From Scolanthus callimorphus (lineage: Eukaryota; Cnidaria; Anthozoa; Actiniaria; Edwardsiidae), in NCBI GenBank assembly GCA_033964015.1, contig CM066914.1, positions 11,523,831-11,587,830 on the forward strand: a stretch of 64,000 bases of DNA, written 5' to 3'. Each line of letters starts with the position of its first letter. The first letter of the stretch is position 1. Positions 43,049 through 55,114 of this stretch are shown here, piece by piece. Under the pieces are notes generated by a model. The model saw only the letters and a list, made by a program, of their open reading frames with translations. It was not told the DNA's origin and did no database searches. Both the position numbers and the translations under genes were made by a program.

Positions 43049-46000
43049 TTACTGCACCTCTAGTGAATCAGATGGAGATGATATGGTTGATACGCCAAAT
43101 CTTTCTTTCTCTTCAGCATTTTTTCACTGTCTACAACCTATGAGGCAGAACACAGCCAAATGAATTAATATATTTTCACACTTTGATAAAAACAGATCCA
43201 ACAAGAATCTTGGTTAAATATTTACCCTAGATAATTTCAATGGTATTTTTACCTTTCCAACAGCAGGAGAAATAACACCAAAACGTTCAGCTCGCTTTTT
43301 AACACACTCACATCTGTGGGCTGGAACAGTATGGTACAACATAAATTTAGAATAAGACACATATGTTTTACAACTTTAGATAAAGTACAATAAATACAAC
43401 TATTACCGATTTTGGTGTTGAAGGAGTTCTGATTTTTCCATTGTCATCTCTTGTGCCAAATCTTGAAACAACAGAAAGCAACTTTAGTCAACTTTATGTA
43501 AAAATTGATGGGGTCTTAACAGTGGGAAGTTCACACATGGGCTATGCCATAAAAAATTTGTACCCCCCGGTTGAGGACCTACTAAATATGATTACCCCAA
43601 ATAATTCTTTAGTTCATGTGCTCACCCGAAGAATTCTTTAATTTTGACGAATTTTCAGCAGTCACCCCCAAGAATTTACAGTCACCCCCAAGAATTTTGC
43701 ATTTTCAGGCCTTGACCCCCAAGAATTCTTTAGTCTAAATCGCTGCTACCCCAAAGAATTCTTTCAACCTTCGAGCTCCTACCCTGAAGAATTCCTTGGT
43801 CCTCAACCCGGGGGTGAAATTTTTTTATGGCATAGCCCATTTGCAACATGACCAGTTGGTTAGTAAGTTAAAGGAGAGGGGAGCTCCCCCACTTTGTACT
43901 TATGGAAATATAGGCCAACAAATTTACTGTGAATGCAATGGAATGACAATGACAATGCCGGCTGTATTTTGTTTTACAATGTTCTTGGCTCTAAACTCCT
44001 CCATCACCCCTTGCTTACTGTTTACTGCTAATGGCAAATAACGTGCCATTGGAGATGTATAACAGGGTACAGTACCTTTCTGCCCTTGCTGATTTTCTAT
44101 CTTTATCTGAAGGTGTTTCTCCAAATCTTTTTATTCTCTGTAGCTTCCTCTGAAAAGGAAAATTGATGTACTAATTCATGTCAATTATTTATTACTGTAC
44201 AGATTTCCACCTGAAAAGTCTTGTAAACAAGGATGTGTAAATAGATGAAATAGTGTAAAATGTGTGCCCACCTCTTCAACTGTACTTGGACTCTGAAGTA
44301 CAATTTTATGATGTTCTTCTTGACTAAAATTATACAGATACATCGGTTAAAATTTGTCTCAGGAAATGGCAGGATTAGACAAAGCTTTTTATATTATTTC
44401 TTAATATTGCACTATTCCTACCTTTCACTCTTTGCTTCTCCATTTAGGTTTTCCTGCTCTAATGATGCCACATCTGTCTTTTCCTCGATCTACAGAGCCA
44501 AAAATGAACAAAATGCAATTTCAAGAAAGAAGCTACACAGATATGAAAAAAAAATACCTGCATTCACTGAAACCTCAACTTACATAAATACCACTTACTG
44601 TTACTATCCTTCTAAAAGCACGGGTCATCAATAATTTAAATAAATTTAAAAGGGATAAACTATCTTTTTACCATTACCAGACTCACACATGGCAATCATG
44701 GAAAACAGTGGCATATAACCATAATTTGTTCGTATGTTTTTACAAACAAATGTGTACATATATGTATAAGCATCTTTCCCCCTCTCCCTCCCCCTTTCTT
44801 TGTGTCCTATCTTATGTAAGGGGTGTGGGACTTCTTACTGCCACTGCTTACAGCAAAGCAGTAATAACGATCTCACTGTGATTGATTATACAAAGGATAG
44901 AGATATAATTTGTCAGTTTTGTCTCTTTTTCATGGGTTTCATGGGGTTCCCCAAGGTTCAGTACTTGGGCCTCTCCTTTTTATTCTCTATATTAACGACT
45001 TTCCAAATTGTCTTTGTGATGCTACCTCAAACATGTATGCTGATGACACGAATATTTCAATAACTGGGTCTTCCTCTCATGACATAGAGACCAAATGAAT
45101 AATGAGCTAAACTGTGTTGATAGTTGACTAAGGGCTAACCGACTACACATAAATGCAGCGAAAACCGAATACATGATAGTAGGCTCAGCCCAAAGACTCG
45201 CGGCATTGGAGGGGGGCCCGGTTATTGGATTATCAGGGACTACAATTAAAAGAGTGTCATATAAGACCTCCCTTGGAGTCCAAATCGACGAAAAGCTGGC
45301 CTGGCGTAGTCAAATTGATAAGATTATTTTCAAAATCTCTAATGCCTTAAAGGTTATCCGTAGGGTGCGGCGTTTTGTACCACCTCATACACTTCTCGAC
45401 ATCTATAATTCACTTGTTCTTCCTCACTTTGATTATTGCTTGTCGGTATGGGGCATTTGTGGTAAGGTTCTAAAGGATAGACTCCAAAAACTTCAGAACC
45501 GCGCCACACGCATTATTACATTTGCACCTTTTCACGCCGCAGCCTTGGAAATCCTTCATTTTCTTAATTGGGAAACTCTCGAGCAAAGAAGGCTGCGCTT
45601 GGATGCTACCCTAATGTACAAAGTGACTCATGGGCTGACTCCTTCGTATTTATCTGAACTTTTTCATAAAACCTCTGAACGCCATCTATGGCTTGAGGGG
45701 AGTCAAAAATAATCTAACGTTACCAAAGCCCAACACTGAGTTTAAGAAGCGTAGCCTTTCCTATCACGGAGCTGCAGTATGGAACTCTCTTCTAATAACC
45801 TTCTTTTTTTTTTTCCATCTATTTTTTAGTTTTAGAAATAACTTTAGTCTTATAAATTTGTTACATGGGTGGGATATGTATATAATGGTTTGGTTTTCGG
45901 GTCTTTTTCTTCTTCTGAGTATTTTTATTTTGTAAATGTATAGGTTAATGACACACGGCTTACTTGTAAACCAGTATTTCTAGATTTTTAGCTGAATGTA

Positions 46001-46731
46001 ATTACCGTGTATAAATAAAGTATTTTTATTATTATTATTATATTTTCAAATAAAACTGTTCAGTTGAAAAAAAGGCACAGCCTACCTGAGGTTCTGCTGA
46101 AGGCTCAACATCAATGGTTTTCTCTTCTACAGGGCTTTCATTGACTACTAGATCATCTCCACTATCCTCGGCTAGCTCACCATCAACATCATGCTCAATA
46201 TCATCATCATCATCACCCTCGACTTCTTCACTCTGCTGCAACTCTACACCTGCCAAGCAAAACAGGGAAGCAGCAAATGTTACATCTGAAATAAAGACAC
46301 ACATGAGATCCTAAAACAATGGCCTAAGGCAAACAAACAAACCTTGCTGCTGTAGAAATTCTTCCAAGCGAGCTTGTAGTTCACTCTTGTTACCTTTGAT
46401 GGCTAAGCCATGTTCTACAAGCTCCTTTTTCAGCTCAGCAACCTGGAGTTCGAGAGAAACAAACAGATATATGACTAGGAGGTGCAGGTGTATTTGAAAA
46501 CAGCTTACTTGGAAATGAATCTACTCCAATGGAGAGACGCAGAGCGGTTATGAAAGCAAAACATGGCTTTTCGTGGCATTATAAAGCAAACGACTGAAAT
46601 AATGCTCCCCAGAAACCTTCACTTTGTTTAGCAGTATCAAGTAAAACCAATAATGGGACTGATAATCTAAAAGCGTCGGTTATAAAAGCATTCATACCTT
46701 CAGCTTTTTTCACGTTCACTGCGTCCGCCAT
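43049..46731 (-). CDS. SARNP: SAP domain-containing ribonucleoprotein
   Basis: SARNP (Hcc-1/CIP29, yeast Tho1) binds nucleic acid and works with TREX/UAP56 in mRNA export. Exons: 46698-46731 (start MADAVNVKK), 46343-46442 (SAP motif [29 protein letters not shown]), 46086-46249 (acidic [20 protein letters not shown]), 44422-44489, 44272-44323, 44076-44149 (RIKRFGE, SARAERFG), 43407-43461, 43253-43306 ([13 protein letters not shown]), 43049-43137 (ERFGVST). The repeated RxxRFG motifs after the SAP and acidic regions match the family order. Two homopolymer indels break the frame: one A too many in exon 1 (AAAAAAG, restoring KKLKVAELKK) and one base missing in the last exon's AAAAAA run. The acceptor of exon 8 is uncertain (43306 keeps the phase). 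Intron 3 holds a LINE fragment and another intron a MITE. Confidence 0.9.
43538..43840. mobile_element. MITE-like element with internal tandem ccccaagaattc units
   Basis: Inverted ends gggctatgccataaaaaatt and aatttttttatggcatagcc; next to them ccccggttgaggacc and ggtcctcaacccggggg. Inside, accccaagaattcttta recurs about eight times at irregular spacing. Lies in a SARNP intron. Confidence 0.82.
44905..46041 (+). mobile_element. 5'-truncated non-LTR retrotransposon (LINE) fragment, C-terminal reverse transcriptase
   Basis: From about 44938 the translation gives [19 protein letters not shown] and, after it, NMYADDT, the reverse transcriptase motifs of a CR1/L2-like LINE. A stop and frame shifts follow (about 45096-45135). 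The next open part (45173-45712) holds TEYMIVGS, the thumb and C-terminal [20 protein letters not shown] and [10 protein letters not shown]. The 3' end is aaataaagtatttttattat with a TTA microsatellite tail at about 46013-46041. The 5' part including endonuclease is missing, so it is dead on arrival. It sits in SARNP intron 3, antisense to the gene. Confidence 0.88.
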
Positions 46732-46866
46732 CTTGTCCAAACAGATCAATGCGCATGTCACACGCCTTGCAAGGGTTATGGGTAAAAAGACTCAAGCGTG
46801 TTACCGCTGAAAATGGCGGTGAGTTGATAAATACAAAGGCAGAAAAAATTACATTTAAAAGTCGAA
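46732..46866. promoter_or_regulatory. 135-bp divergent promoter shared by SARNP and SNF8
   Basis: Only 135 bases separate the two start codons. The stretch contains tgcgcatgtc (NRF-1-like), gaaaatggcgg at about 46808 (YY1-like) and no obvious TATA box. A compact bidirectional housekeeping promoter is the simplest reading. Confidence 0.75.
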
Positions 46867-49800
46867 ATGCGGCGTCGAGGGCCTGGAGGTGTTGGAGCAA
46901 TAAATAAGCAGAGGCTAGAAAAGGTAAAACATTTCTCACGATCAGATTGGATTAAGTCATCTGCCTTCTGTTTTGTGTGTGTAGATTCTAGATCGCACGT
47001 TGAGGGTGTTGTGTTGTGATGGACATTTCTTTCTTTCTTCTTCAATCTATAGGCCAGATATGCCGAGAAAGGAAGTGAGATCGCTGACATTCAGCTATCA
47101 CAGGTAATATGACAGTGAAATCAGTATTAGGCCAAGGTGGTTTTATAGTTTTGTACAATATTTTGTTTGTGATATAGTTAACAATTTGACCTCGAGGCCG
47201 AATGTGCTATGATGAATAGACCATGAGGCCGAATGGTCTATTGATATCATAGCACATGAGGACGGGAGGTCTAATTGTTTTAGTATAAACCAACTAGTTG
47301 GTCGGTTTTGGCAATGAATTCCATTATTTTATGTTGAAAAATCAAGTTTTCTTGCAAAGAAAGGTGGTGGTTTTGCCAGGCACGGTCTATCACTAATAGA
47401 CCATTAGTAGCTCAGCCAATCAGAATGCAGGATTGTAATAGACCATTAGTTGGTTTATACTAATTTTAAATAGACCATGGGGAGGCAGATAACGCCAGTA
47501 TCGACAGCATGGACTTCTTCCTCTAATTTTCACCACTCTGCAATTCCTCTTGGCATGTGTACATGTTATAAAATACATAAAATAACAGGACTCCAATATG
47601 CTTTTAAGTACAAATTGAACTTAAAAAAAAATATTTGGAATGTAAGGAACAGACAAGAGATTGCAATCATCTTTTGCAGATGGGAAAACAACTGGATTCA
47701 TTTAAGACCTACTTAGAGGACTTTGCTGCTAAGCACAAGACGGATATCAAGAAAAACCCAGAATTCAGGGGACATTTCCAGAAAATGTGCGCTCGGATAG
47801 GTGTAGATCCATTGGCTTGTAAGTAGCTATAAAATCAACTACTGCATAAGATATTGCTGTAGACTCGAGTTTGGGTGTCTATCATTTGCATCAAGTCAAA
47901 AGAATAAAATTCAACATGATTGGGGGGTACAGAAAGCTAGTTTAAAGGCCAGCACAGATTAGGGAACAAGTCCCAGGGACTAGTCGTGGGGATCAGCCCC
48001 TAGTGCGAACGTATAAGGGACAAATCCCCGAAACAAGTCCCATGTACTGTATACAATACAGGAGAATTTGTGGGGACCTAGCAGGAACTCCTTGAATCCG
48101 CTGACTCCACAACAAGTTTTTACCTCCTTCTTCGCCACCTTCAAGAATGATGTTTTGAGTGTCTGCCATCTTGAATGAGATCGTGAATGGCTTGTTTTCA
48201 TTGGTTAGAATTATCTCGGAACACAAGAACAAGTCCCATGAACCATACACACTGGAAAAAGTGCACAATTTGTCCCAGGGAAAAGTCCCAGGAATCAAAC
48301 TAGTTTGATTTGTGGGACTTGTCCCTGGGACAAGTATTTAGTACCCGTGACTGAAAAATGGAAGTACACTCTCTAGTCTGTGCCGGCCTTAAATGTTTTT
48401 CTAGTTTTGTTCTAGTTATGTTTTCTGCTTTTCAAAATATTTCTCAGTTCCAAAGTTTTTAACTTATGAATTTTGCCTCCCAACACTGAATTTTATGTGC
48501 TTGATGAAGTAAATTGCATTTAATTCAAAATTACCTGAGATATGGCCATCCAAATATTGTCATGTATTGGAGAAAATGACATTGTCAGAAACATTCTCCA
48601 GTATGGGTTTTCAGACGTATCTCTGAAAAGGAAATATTTGTTTAAAAAATGAACAGTATATTATTCCACTGCAGACTACCGATTTTCAAAGCAGACCAAG
48701 GAATAAAATGGTTTTTGTACAGTATGAGAGTATCAGTCTTATATTTGCTCTCTTACTGTTATTCAGCCAGTAAGGGCTTCTGGGCAGAACTCCTGGGCGT
48801 TGGAGACTTTTATTATGAGGTAGGTCAGACTGTCCATCACATGCTGATACTGTGCTTACTGTTTAACACTTCGGTCATTAGTTTAACTGATCGCTTTAGT
48901 GTTTTCTTAGCTGGGTGTACAAATTGTAGAAATTTGCATGGCTACAAGACCTAAAAATGGAGGTATGCAATGGTGTTTTGCTCTTTTTGATGATGTTTAC
49001 TATGATGATGTGTATGGTCCTAAGGGTGTTGGTCCTGGACCCAGAGACTGTGAACTGGCTCACCTCTGCGGTCATCCCAGTATGATCCACTGGAAACTAC
49101 ATGAATGATGATGCCTTTGTTTGGAGTTCAGACATCAGTCCATCCTTCTAATATAGTGAAATGTTTTCAGGTCTCATTACTCTGGATGATTTACACAAAA
49201 TATCATGAAGACCAGCAAAGCCAGACAAGATGTAACAGAGTAAGGGCTACTTCATACACCTTGTTTACCCCAGGCAATCAAAATTATTTACAACCATGCT
49301 ATTTTGACATTCCAATTCTTCCATTTGGATTAGTAAAATGTCCATTGGCTTTACCATAACTGTGTAGTTTGTACCTGCATGTACATTCATGTCATTCTTT
49401 TGGCTGTGGTCGTGGATCTCTTGCTTTTGTTTAGCACGTTGCATTGCTTTGGCCTATTTCCTTTTTTTTTCTATTCATGGAGTCTGTAAAGGAAAACGTC
49501 ATCAACACACAGAGGAATAATCTAGTGAAAAGTTCCTCCCATTGGATTATTTGTGTCTCCCTTTTCTCTTCGAACGTTTGTACATTGGTCTGTAATTGTT
49601 CTATACATGAATTTGTCCATAATTGTCACCACTAGGGATGATCTGGAGCGAGCTATAAAGAAGCTGCATGCCCTTGGTAGTGGTTTCGTGGTTATTGTAG
49701 CCGGTAAAAGACGGCTGGTACAGTCTGTCCCAGGAGAACTGAGCATGGATCACACCGAGGCACTCAAACTTGCCGAGGGCACAGGCTATACCTCCATTGC

Positions 49801-50057
49801 TGCCTTGCAAAAGCACCTCAGCTGGGATAGTGACAGGGCTTCTCGGGCATTGGTAAGCAGGTCTCCATAGCACAACTCCTCCTTTGAACCCTCACGTAGA
49901 ATCGCTCACTGTTGGTCTGTTAAAGATAATTATTCATACATACTGTTCTCCATCCCTACAGGATCATTTAGTCCATGAAGAGCTTGCTTGGGTGGACGAT
50001 CAAGCAGACAACGAGAGATATTACTGGTTTCCAAGTCTTTTCCCAGAATCAAACTAA
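46867..50057 (+). CDS. SNF8: ESCRT-II subunit SNF8/VPS22/EAP30
   Basis: SNF8 is one of three proteins of the ESCRT-II complex, which sorts ubiquitinated cargo into multivesicular bodies. Exons: 46867-46923 (start MRRRGPGGVGAINKQRLEK), 47053-47103 (ARYAEKGSEIADIQLSQ), 47680-47818 (MGKQLDSFKTYLEDFAAKHK, NPEFRGHFQKMCARIGVDPL), 48767-48819 (SKGFWAELLGVGDFYYE), 48911-48962 (LGVQIVEICMATRPKNGG), 49171-49239, 49636-49852 (DDLERAIKKLHALGSGF, LVQSVPGELSMDHT, GYTSIAALQKHLSW) and 49962-50057 (WVDDQADNERYYWFPSLF). The coiled start and tandem winged helices match the family over its full length of about 250 residues. Exon 6 is one base short in a CACAAAA run; restored it reads LITLDDLHK..MKTSKARQDVT. Confidence 0.94.
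47180..47466. mobile_element. MITE-like element family B, copy 2
   Basis: Highly similar to 13696-13985 across its length (acctcgaggccga, tatcatagcacatgaggacg, tataaaccaactagttggtc, tcactaatagaccattagta, ccattagttggtttatact), with a small extra block at the left end. In SNF8 intron 2. Confidence 0.82.
47942..48393. mobile_element. MITE-like element with TTAA ends, about 450 bp
   Basis: Inverted ends ttaaaggccagcacagatta and tagtctgtgccggccttaa with TTAA on both edges. Inside, phrases such as aacaagtcccagggacta and gtgggacttgtccctgggac recur in both orientations. In SNF8 intron 3. Confidence 0.82.
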
Positions 50058-50131
50058 TTCTTGCTTTGAATATTCGTTTGTAAATATTAGGTAGATTGTA
50101 TTGGAAAAATTAAAATAGATGAAGAAGACTG

Positions 50132-50137
50132 AATAAA
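50132..50137 (+). terminator. Likely polyadenylation signal of SNF8
   Basis: AATAAA 75 bases after the stop codon. Confidence 0.65.
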
Positions 50138-51191
50138 AACGCATACAGTTTCATTTCATGAAAACTGGAGTAATTTTTATTTTAATTATACGGGATTTCG
50201 AGATTTGGAATCACGGATTTTTTTGATAGTAGTGGTTGGCCCGGTGGAAGGGCTCGGTGCGCTTGTAATTTTGGTATTTCGAATAAGTGTATGAAATTGA
50301 ACATTCTGCGCTACACGTGTTATATCGTGGTGCCTCCCTTTCGCGAGGCGGTGGTAATGAGGTCAAATGATCGTTACTCAAACCGAAAACAGTAGGAACG
50401 TTAGGAACGTAGGAGAAGAAAAAAAAGCCCCCTACAGAGCTAAAGCCGCTAGTCAGCAAGTTATTGTAATAAATTGCTTCTTAATGACTTTGGAGTGTCG
50501 GTCTGGCCAGTGGAATGAGTTTATATCCTAAAGCTCTGATTGTACAAGCAAAGCGATGACCGCATTCGAATCTGTCACAAACGCCGCCACCTTGTAACCG
50601 ATTGTGAAGGTGTTTCGATATGAATTTCTTGTGGTATATTGTGGATCGTGGGTTTTGTCAAAACAACTTTTGGCTAAAGGTCTCGGTGCCATTGCGGCAC
50701 AGGTGACGTCTAGCAGGCGTAAAATGCGATTGTGTTGCTGGATAATTGGGTGGTTAAGTGTTTGAAAGCCCTAAGACATCAGAACAGTGTGTAATAGCAG
50801 TACATTTGTCTCCACCAGATATCACAGTAATTAAAAAGCTGTTGTAAATGCATTAGCTATAGCTCGATAATATGCAAATATGACAGCGCTACAAAAAGGA
50901 AACGAAGAGCACCTGAGCTATACCTGACTGAGTCTTTCCTTAAAGATGAATGCGCAATGTTTTTATCAAGGTTGACTGCATATGCGGGAACATTTATTCC
51001 ACGCTTGTGTTAAACAGCAACCTTTCCAATCTGTTATGAAATTTTAAATATTTTTGTTTTCTTATTTCTCCACCCGTTTAGTCTTTTCTTCTAGAAATGA
51101 TTGTTTTTGTTAGGGAACCAATACATCATTCAAAGACTATGAAAAAGTCTGCCGACCGAAGCTTTCTTCCAAACCACTTTTAGGAGGAAAA
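50138..51191. other. Intergenic stretch between SNF8 and the His-rich gene
   Basis: No gene or clear repeat was recognised. The part next to 51192 should contain the promoter and 5' untranslated region of the downstream gene. Confidence 0.4.
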
Positions 51192-54100
51192 ATGAAACTA
51201 TTGCTATTAGCACTGGTTTGGGTTGTAATTATACACGAAACACAAAGCAGTCAAGGTAAGAGAATGGTTTCATGTCCTATTTTCCTGAATATTTAATATT
51301 TAAATGTTACTTTGCTGCTATTGTCCGTTTTACATCAGATGCTATACGGAGATATTTCGATTAAGTTTCGAATTCAGTTTCAATATAACTCAAATCTCCC
51401 CCGTTTGACACGCTCATTACATCGATCGTCGCATGTTGACCCGTTCTGGTCGATAGATCTGTTGATTTTATGAACTCACCGTTTATTTCTTTTACAAATA
51501 ATGACGGGATGTAAATTAGCTAGGGTGAGACATGGCCAGTTTATCGCGATATGAACCATATAAATTATTTTATCGATGCCTCTGAGAGTTTAGTAACCGT
51601 CATACATCACGGACTACGCGGTTTAGCTATGAATTCAATGTTGATAAAGTCTACCTTCAAACTTTTTAAACACGTCGCTCTATCGATGGCATTGTTAGTT
51701 AACTTTGACTTGTTTGTACTTTTCTCGACAGATTCAAGTACTAAATCTAAACACGATGTTGTCAAAAAGCTTCTAAAGAAGCACGCACTCCACAGCAAGC
51801 ACCATCATCACAAATACCCCATCACCAACACCCTCACCACCTCCATCACCCTCATCATCATAAGCACCCTCATCACCACCATCATCATCATCATAAGCAC
51901 CCTCATCATAAACACTGGCATCACCATCATAAACATCATCAAAACAAGAAACTGTACCACACCTCATTCCACGAAAAGCTCGTCAAGCGGCTCGAGGAGG
52001 AAAGAGCTCATTTGGGTAAAAACACTAAACCGGAGTCGGCCACAAAGAGACAGAACTTACCTCAGTTGCTCGTCAGTCTGGGGAAAGGTTTCATGCAGCT
52101 AGGAAAAAAACCTGGATTAACACCGGAGAGCACGAAACAAGGGGTTACTAGTAAGAGAACGCCCAATTTTGGTAAGTTTGGGAACATTCAATTACACAAT
52201 AAATACTCGTATAGCATATAACAGCCCCATAGACCGAATCCAAAGTTAACAATCCTAGAAAAATAAAACATACATGGTCGTTTACATATGACATCATCAG
52301 GGGCGAATCCAGGAATTTCTGAAAGGGGGGCCGGATAGTGGAAACATGGGACGAAAATTTTCATATTTCCTCCAGCAAATACAGTAAATATATGGAAAAT
52401 CTCCCGAGAAAGGGAGGTCAGCGGCCCCCTCGGCCCCCCTAAATTCGTCCCTGATCATCACAACATATAAATGTGACGAGGGAACTCGAGACTTCATAGC
52501 AAGGGGTTGGGTTTGGGTGCCCATACCTCACCTTTTGGGATGGAAATTCTAGTAAAAAGTATAAGGACAATTAGGGAACAATGGTCAGGGGGGCCATCCC
52601 CACTTCCCACATCCTGGCTAAGCCGGCCCCAGCTTATTACTTACTTTTATTTTACATCTGAATCAATGTATTGTTGACGTACAATCGCTCTGTCTCTAAA
52701 GGCCCTACAAGCTCCCCCGTGGGACCAGTAAGAGAGGTGCTACCTGCCAGTCAAGAACCCACTATGTCACCCACCTCAACTATGTCACCCTCCTCAGCTA
52801 GAGATACTACAGTCTCTGACCACAACCCTTCGCCTGATGATGAAATATTATTAAAACCAGAAATCAGCAATAACGGACTCATTCAAACACCAAACACAAA
52901 TCTAGCGGACGCGAAACCAACTATTCCTGGCATACAAAGACCCACCAAGCCTAACCCTTCACCATGGCCGACTACGATCACCCACCTAGATAAGGTCCAG
53001 TCTTCAAGCCACCTTATGTAACCCCCCTGGGAGATAAAGGGTCCGCAGCACATGATAATCACAGGAAGACTACGAAGGCTAAGGTGGTGGCAAAGATGAA
53101 GAGAGTGCTGTACCTAATCTGGTGAAGAGGTACCTGCCAACAGAACGGTTGAGTACCAACCAGATACTACTCTACCATCTGTGGAAGTCGACAGCACTGC
53201 TCCTAGTGAGGGTCCTGTATTGGAACACGCGGGGGTGTCAAGGTCTCATGAGGCAATGGAGCTACCTCCTGCTGTTACGCACCAGGTGACACGCCCATCT
53301 GACGGGTATCAGGAGGGTACCCCACACATGGCCAACACTACCACGGATAACGGTGATGTTCCCGCGGAGGAGCTCGTCCCCGATAGAGAACCCCAGCAGC
53401 CTGTCCCTGTGCAGAAGACTAAAGGAAAGGAGGCAGATAACGAGGATGGGATGAGTTCCTCCCCAGCAGACGAGGAGGATGTGCCAGGAAAGGATAAGAT
53501 GAAGGTTAAACAGCCACAGGACAACAAAGCAGAGAAACCTGATGAGGAAGAAAATAAAAACAATAACGATAATCCGATTCTGAAGTGACTGAGAATAGTC
53601 GCGAAGGCAAAGAGAGTACTGACAAAGAGGATGATGATCTGGACAAAAAAGACAAAGGCGATGATTCTTCGACAACAGAGGATAAGCGAGTCTCGGAAGT
53701 TATCCCTGTTTTGTCGCCCGGAGCGGATAGCTCTGTGTCAAGCTCCCAGGCAATTCTTATAACGCTACAATATATGAACCTGATAATGTTAGTAACCAGA
53801 CTGTTGAGCCAGGTCCTTCTGATGACGCAAACCCAATCGATAATGCCCCTCAGAACCGGCCTCGTTTAGTGTACCAGATTACGTCCCTGACAGCGAAGCC
53901 TCAGATAATGCGGACCAGTCCCCTAACGCCCCGGAGGCAGAGACTGTTCCAGTTACAGACGAGATAAACTCAACAATCGACTACAATCCACAGTTGAACT
54001 CCATGAATATGCAAAATGCCACTATCTTCTCCTCCAGCGATCCAACACAGGGTGACCAAGGTGAGCGGATGTTTTTTCCTGTTTCTTCCAGAAGTGTAGC

Positions 54101-54724
54101 AGCTTTCTCAAAAGATCTAACACCACTTGCTTGATGCGCCTCATTATTCCCATTGTTTTCAGTAAGGTTCATCAATCCAATAGAGGGCTAGATCGCGCAT
54201 CTACACAACCCGATTTAGTAGCGCGTGTCCACGACGATTTGTGAAAAGGGCGTCCAAAATTCCCAGCGTAGTGATTCCTATCGGGTAGGAATAATCTATG
54301 TGGAAAACATTCAGCCTGATAAAGGAGAAAGGGGCTATTGAAACCTGCGGGATTCGACAGCTGTGCATGGTCCTGTCCACGGACTCAGGGGCGTAGCTAG
54401 GGGGAGGGGGTCCTGGGGTGCATGTGACCCCCCTTTTTAGAAGAAACATACAGTAAACTTTAAGAAAAAAATCGACAAGCTGGAAAAGGGCGCCATACAT
54501 TTGTACAGATGTGACATCCCCCCCCCTTTCTCAAATCCTGGCTACGTCCCTGGTACCTTATGGTATAAGCTCTGATACTATTCCCTTTTCATCTTTATAA
54601 AGTACATATATACCTTCGAATAGCTTTAAGCTAATCAACTAAATATTGCAATTGTGACCTATTACTGTCTCTTGCAGATGTGCCCGGAGAAATGGTTTCA
54701 GCATCTGAGAGCAAATCAAGTTGA
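51192..54724 (+). CDS. Unrecognised secreted protein: signal peptide, His-rich tract, long acidic Ser/Pro/Thr-rich region
   Basis: Exon 1 (51192-51255) encodes a signal peptide, MKLLLLALVWVVIIHETQSS. Exon 2 (51732-52171) encodes SKHDVVKKLLKKHALHSK, then a tract of about 45 residues rich in His (about 51801-51945; HHPHHHKHPHHHHHHHKHPH), then a basic segment (FHEKLVKRLEEERAHLG, LPQLLVSLGKGFMQLGKKPG). Exon 3 (52702-54060) is long and of low complexity: Pro/Ser/Thr-rich, then acidic with Lys (KEADNEDGMSSSPADEEDV, KESTDKEDDDLDKKDKGDD), then Asn/Asp/Pro-rich with NAT and NQT glycosylation sites. Exon 4 (54678-54724) ends ESKSS. Junctions keep phase 1. At least six indels are needed (about 51817, 53015, 53090, 53120, 53575, 53745, 53870). 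No known domain. Metal or mineral binding is only inferred from composition. Confidence 0.7.
52293..52460. repeat. Inverted-repeat element in intron 2 of the His-rich gene
   Basis: Ends catcaggggcgaatccagga and taaattcgtccctgatcatc are imperfect inverted repeats. Inner gggggg and ggccccctcggcccccc. Short nonautonomous element. Confidence 0.6.
54387..54556. repeat. Dispersed repeat family F, copy 3
   Basis: Runs from caggggcgtagctaggggga to ctcaaatcctggctacgtcc with inverted ends. Inverted match to 24290-24430. In intron 3 of the His-rich gene. Confidence 0.65.
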
Positions 54725-54893
54725 AAGGACTGTCTATCACGTGTTACAAGGTTCACGACGAACCTGGAACTCTTTTGTAAAAAGAGACACATGGCTTCAC
54801 ACTGAAGCATAAAAGACCTGTGTTTTGAGAAACAATAAGATATTTGAAAATGCCATTACGATAAAGTTTCTTCAAAATTAAATATGTATATGA

Positions 54894-54899
54894 AATAAA
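54894..54899 (+). terminator. Likely polyadenylation signal of the His-rich gene
   Basis: AATAAA 170 bases after the stop codon. Confidence 0.55.
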
Positions 54900-55114
54900 A
54901 AGAATATACATCATATATGTAGACGCCACATTCTATTCTTGGTTTTCACTTGTCACGTGATTAAATTTATTTCTCCAAATTAACTTCTAAACACTGGATG
55001 CCTAATAGAATTACAAAGAATATACAAAATTATGTTTCCTGGGTAAATTTTATGCCGATTGGTCACTTTCCGAGCGAAATATTCGCATGTAAATGTGCGC
55101 CATTTTGTACAGTA

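Noticed and set aside
44260..44634. 124-codon open frame on the plus strand
   Set aside because: It is the antisense shadow of SARNP exons 4 and 5 and their intron.
45173..45712. The 179-codon open frame as a host gene
   Set aside because: It is the C-terminal part of a LINE reverse transcriptase, preceded by the YADD region and followed by a TTA-tailed 3' end, inside a SARNP intron.
51551..52102. 183-codon open frame read as Thr/Ile-rich (ITTSITLIIIS...)
   Set aside because: It is the wrong frame of the His tract. The frame that continues the signal peptide exon and the downstream segment gives His codons after one C is restored at about 51817.
53262..53675. Hydrophobic open frame on the minus strand
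   Set aside because: It is the antisense shadow of the acidic exon 3 of the secreted protein; hydrophobicity follows from reading Asp/Glu/Lys codons backwards.
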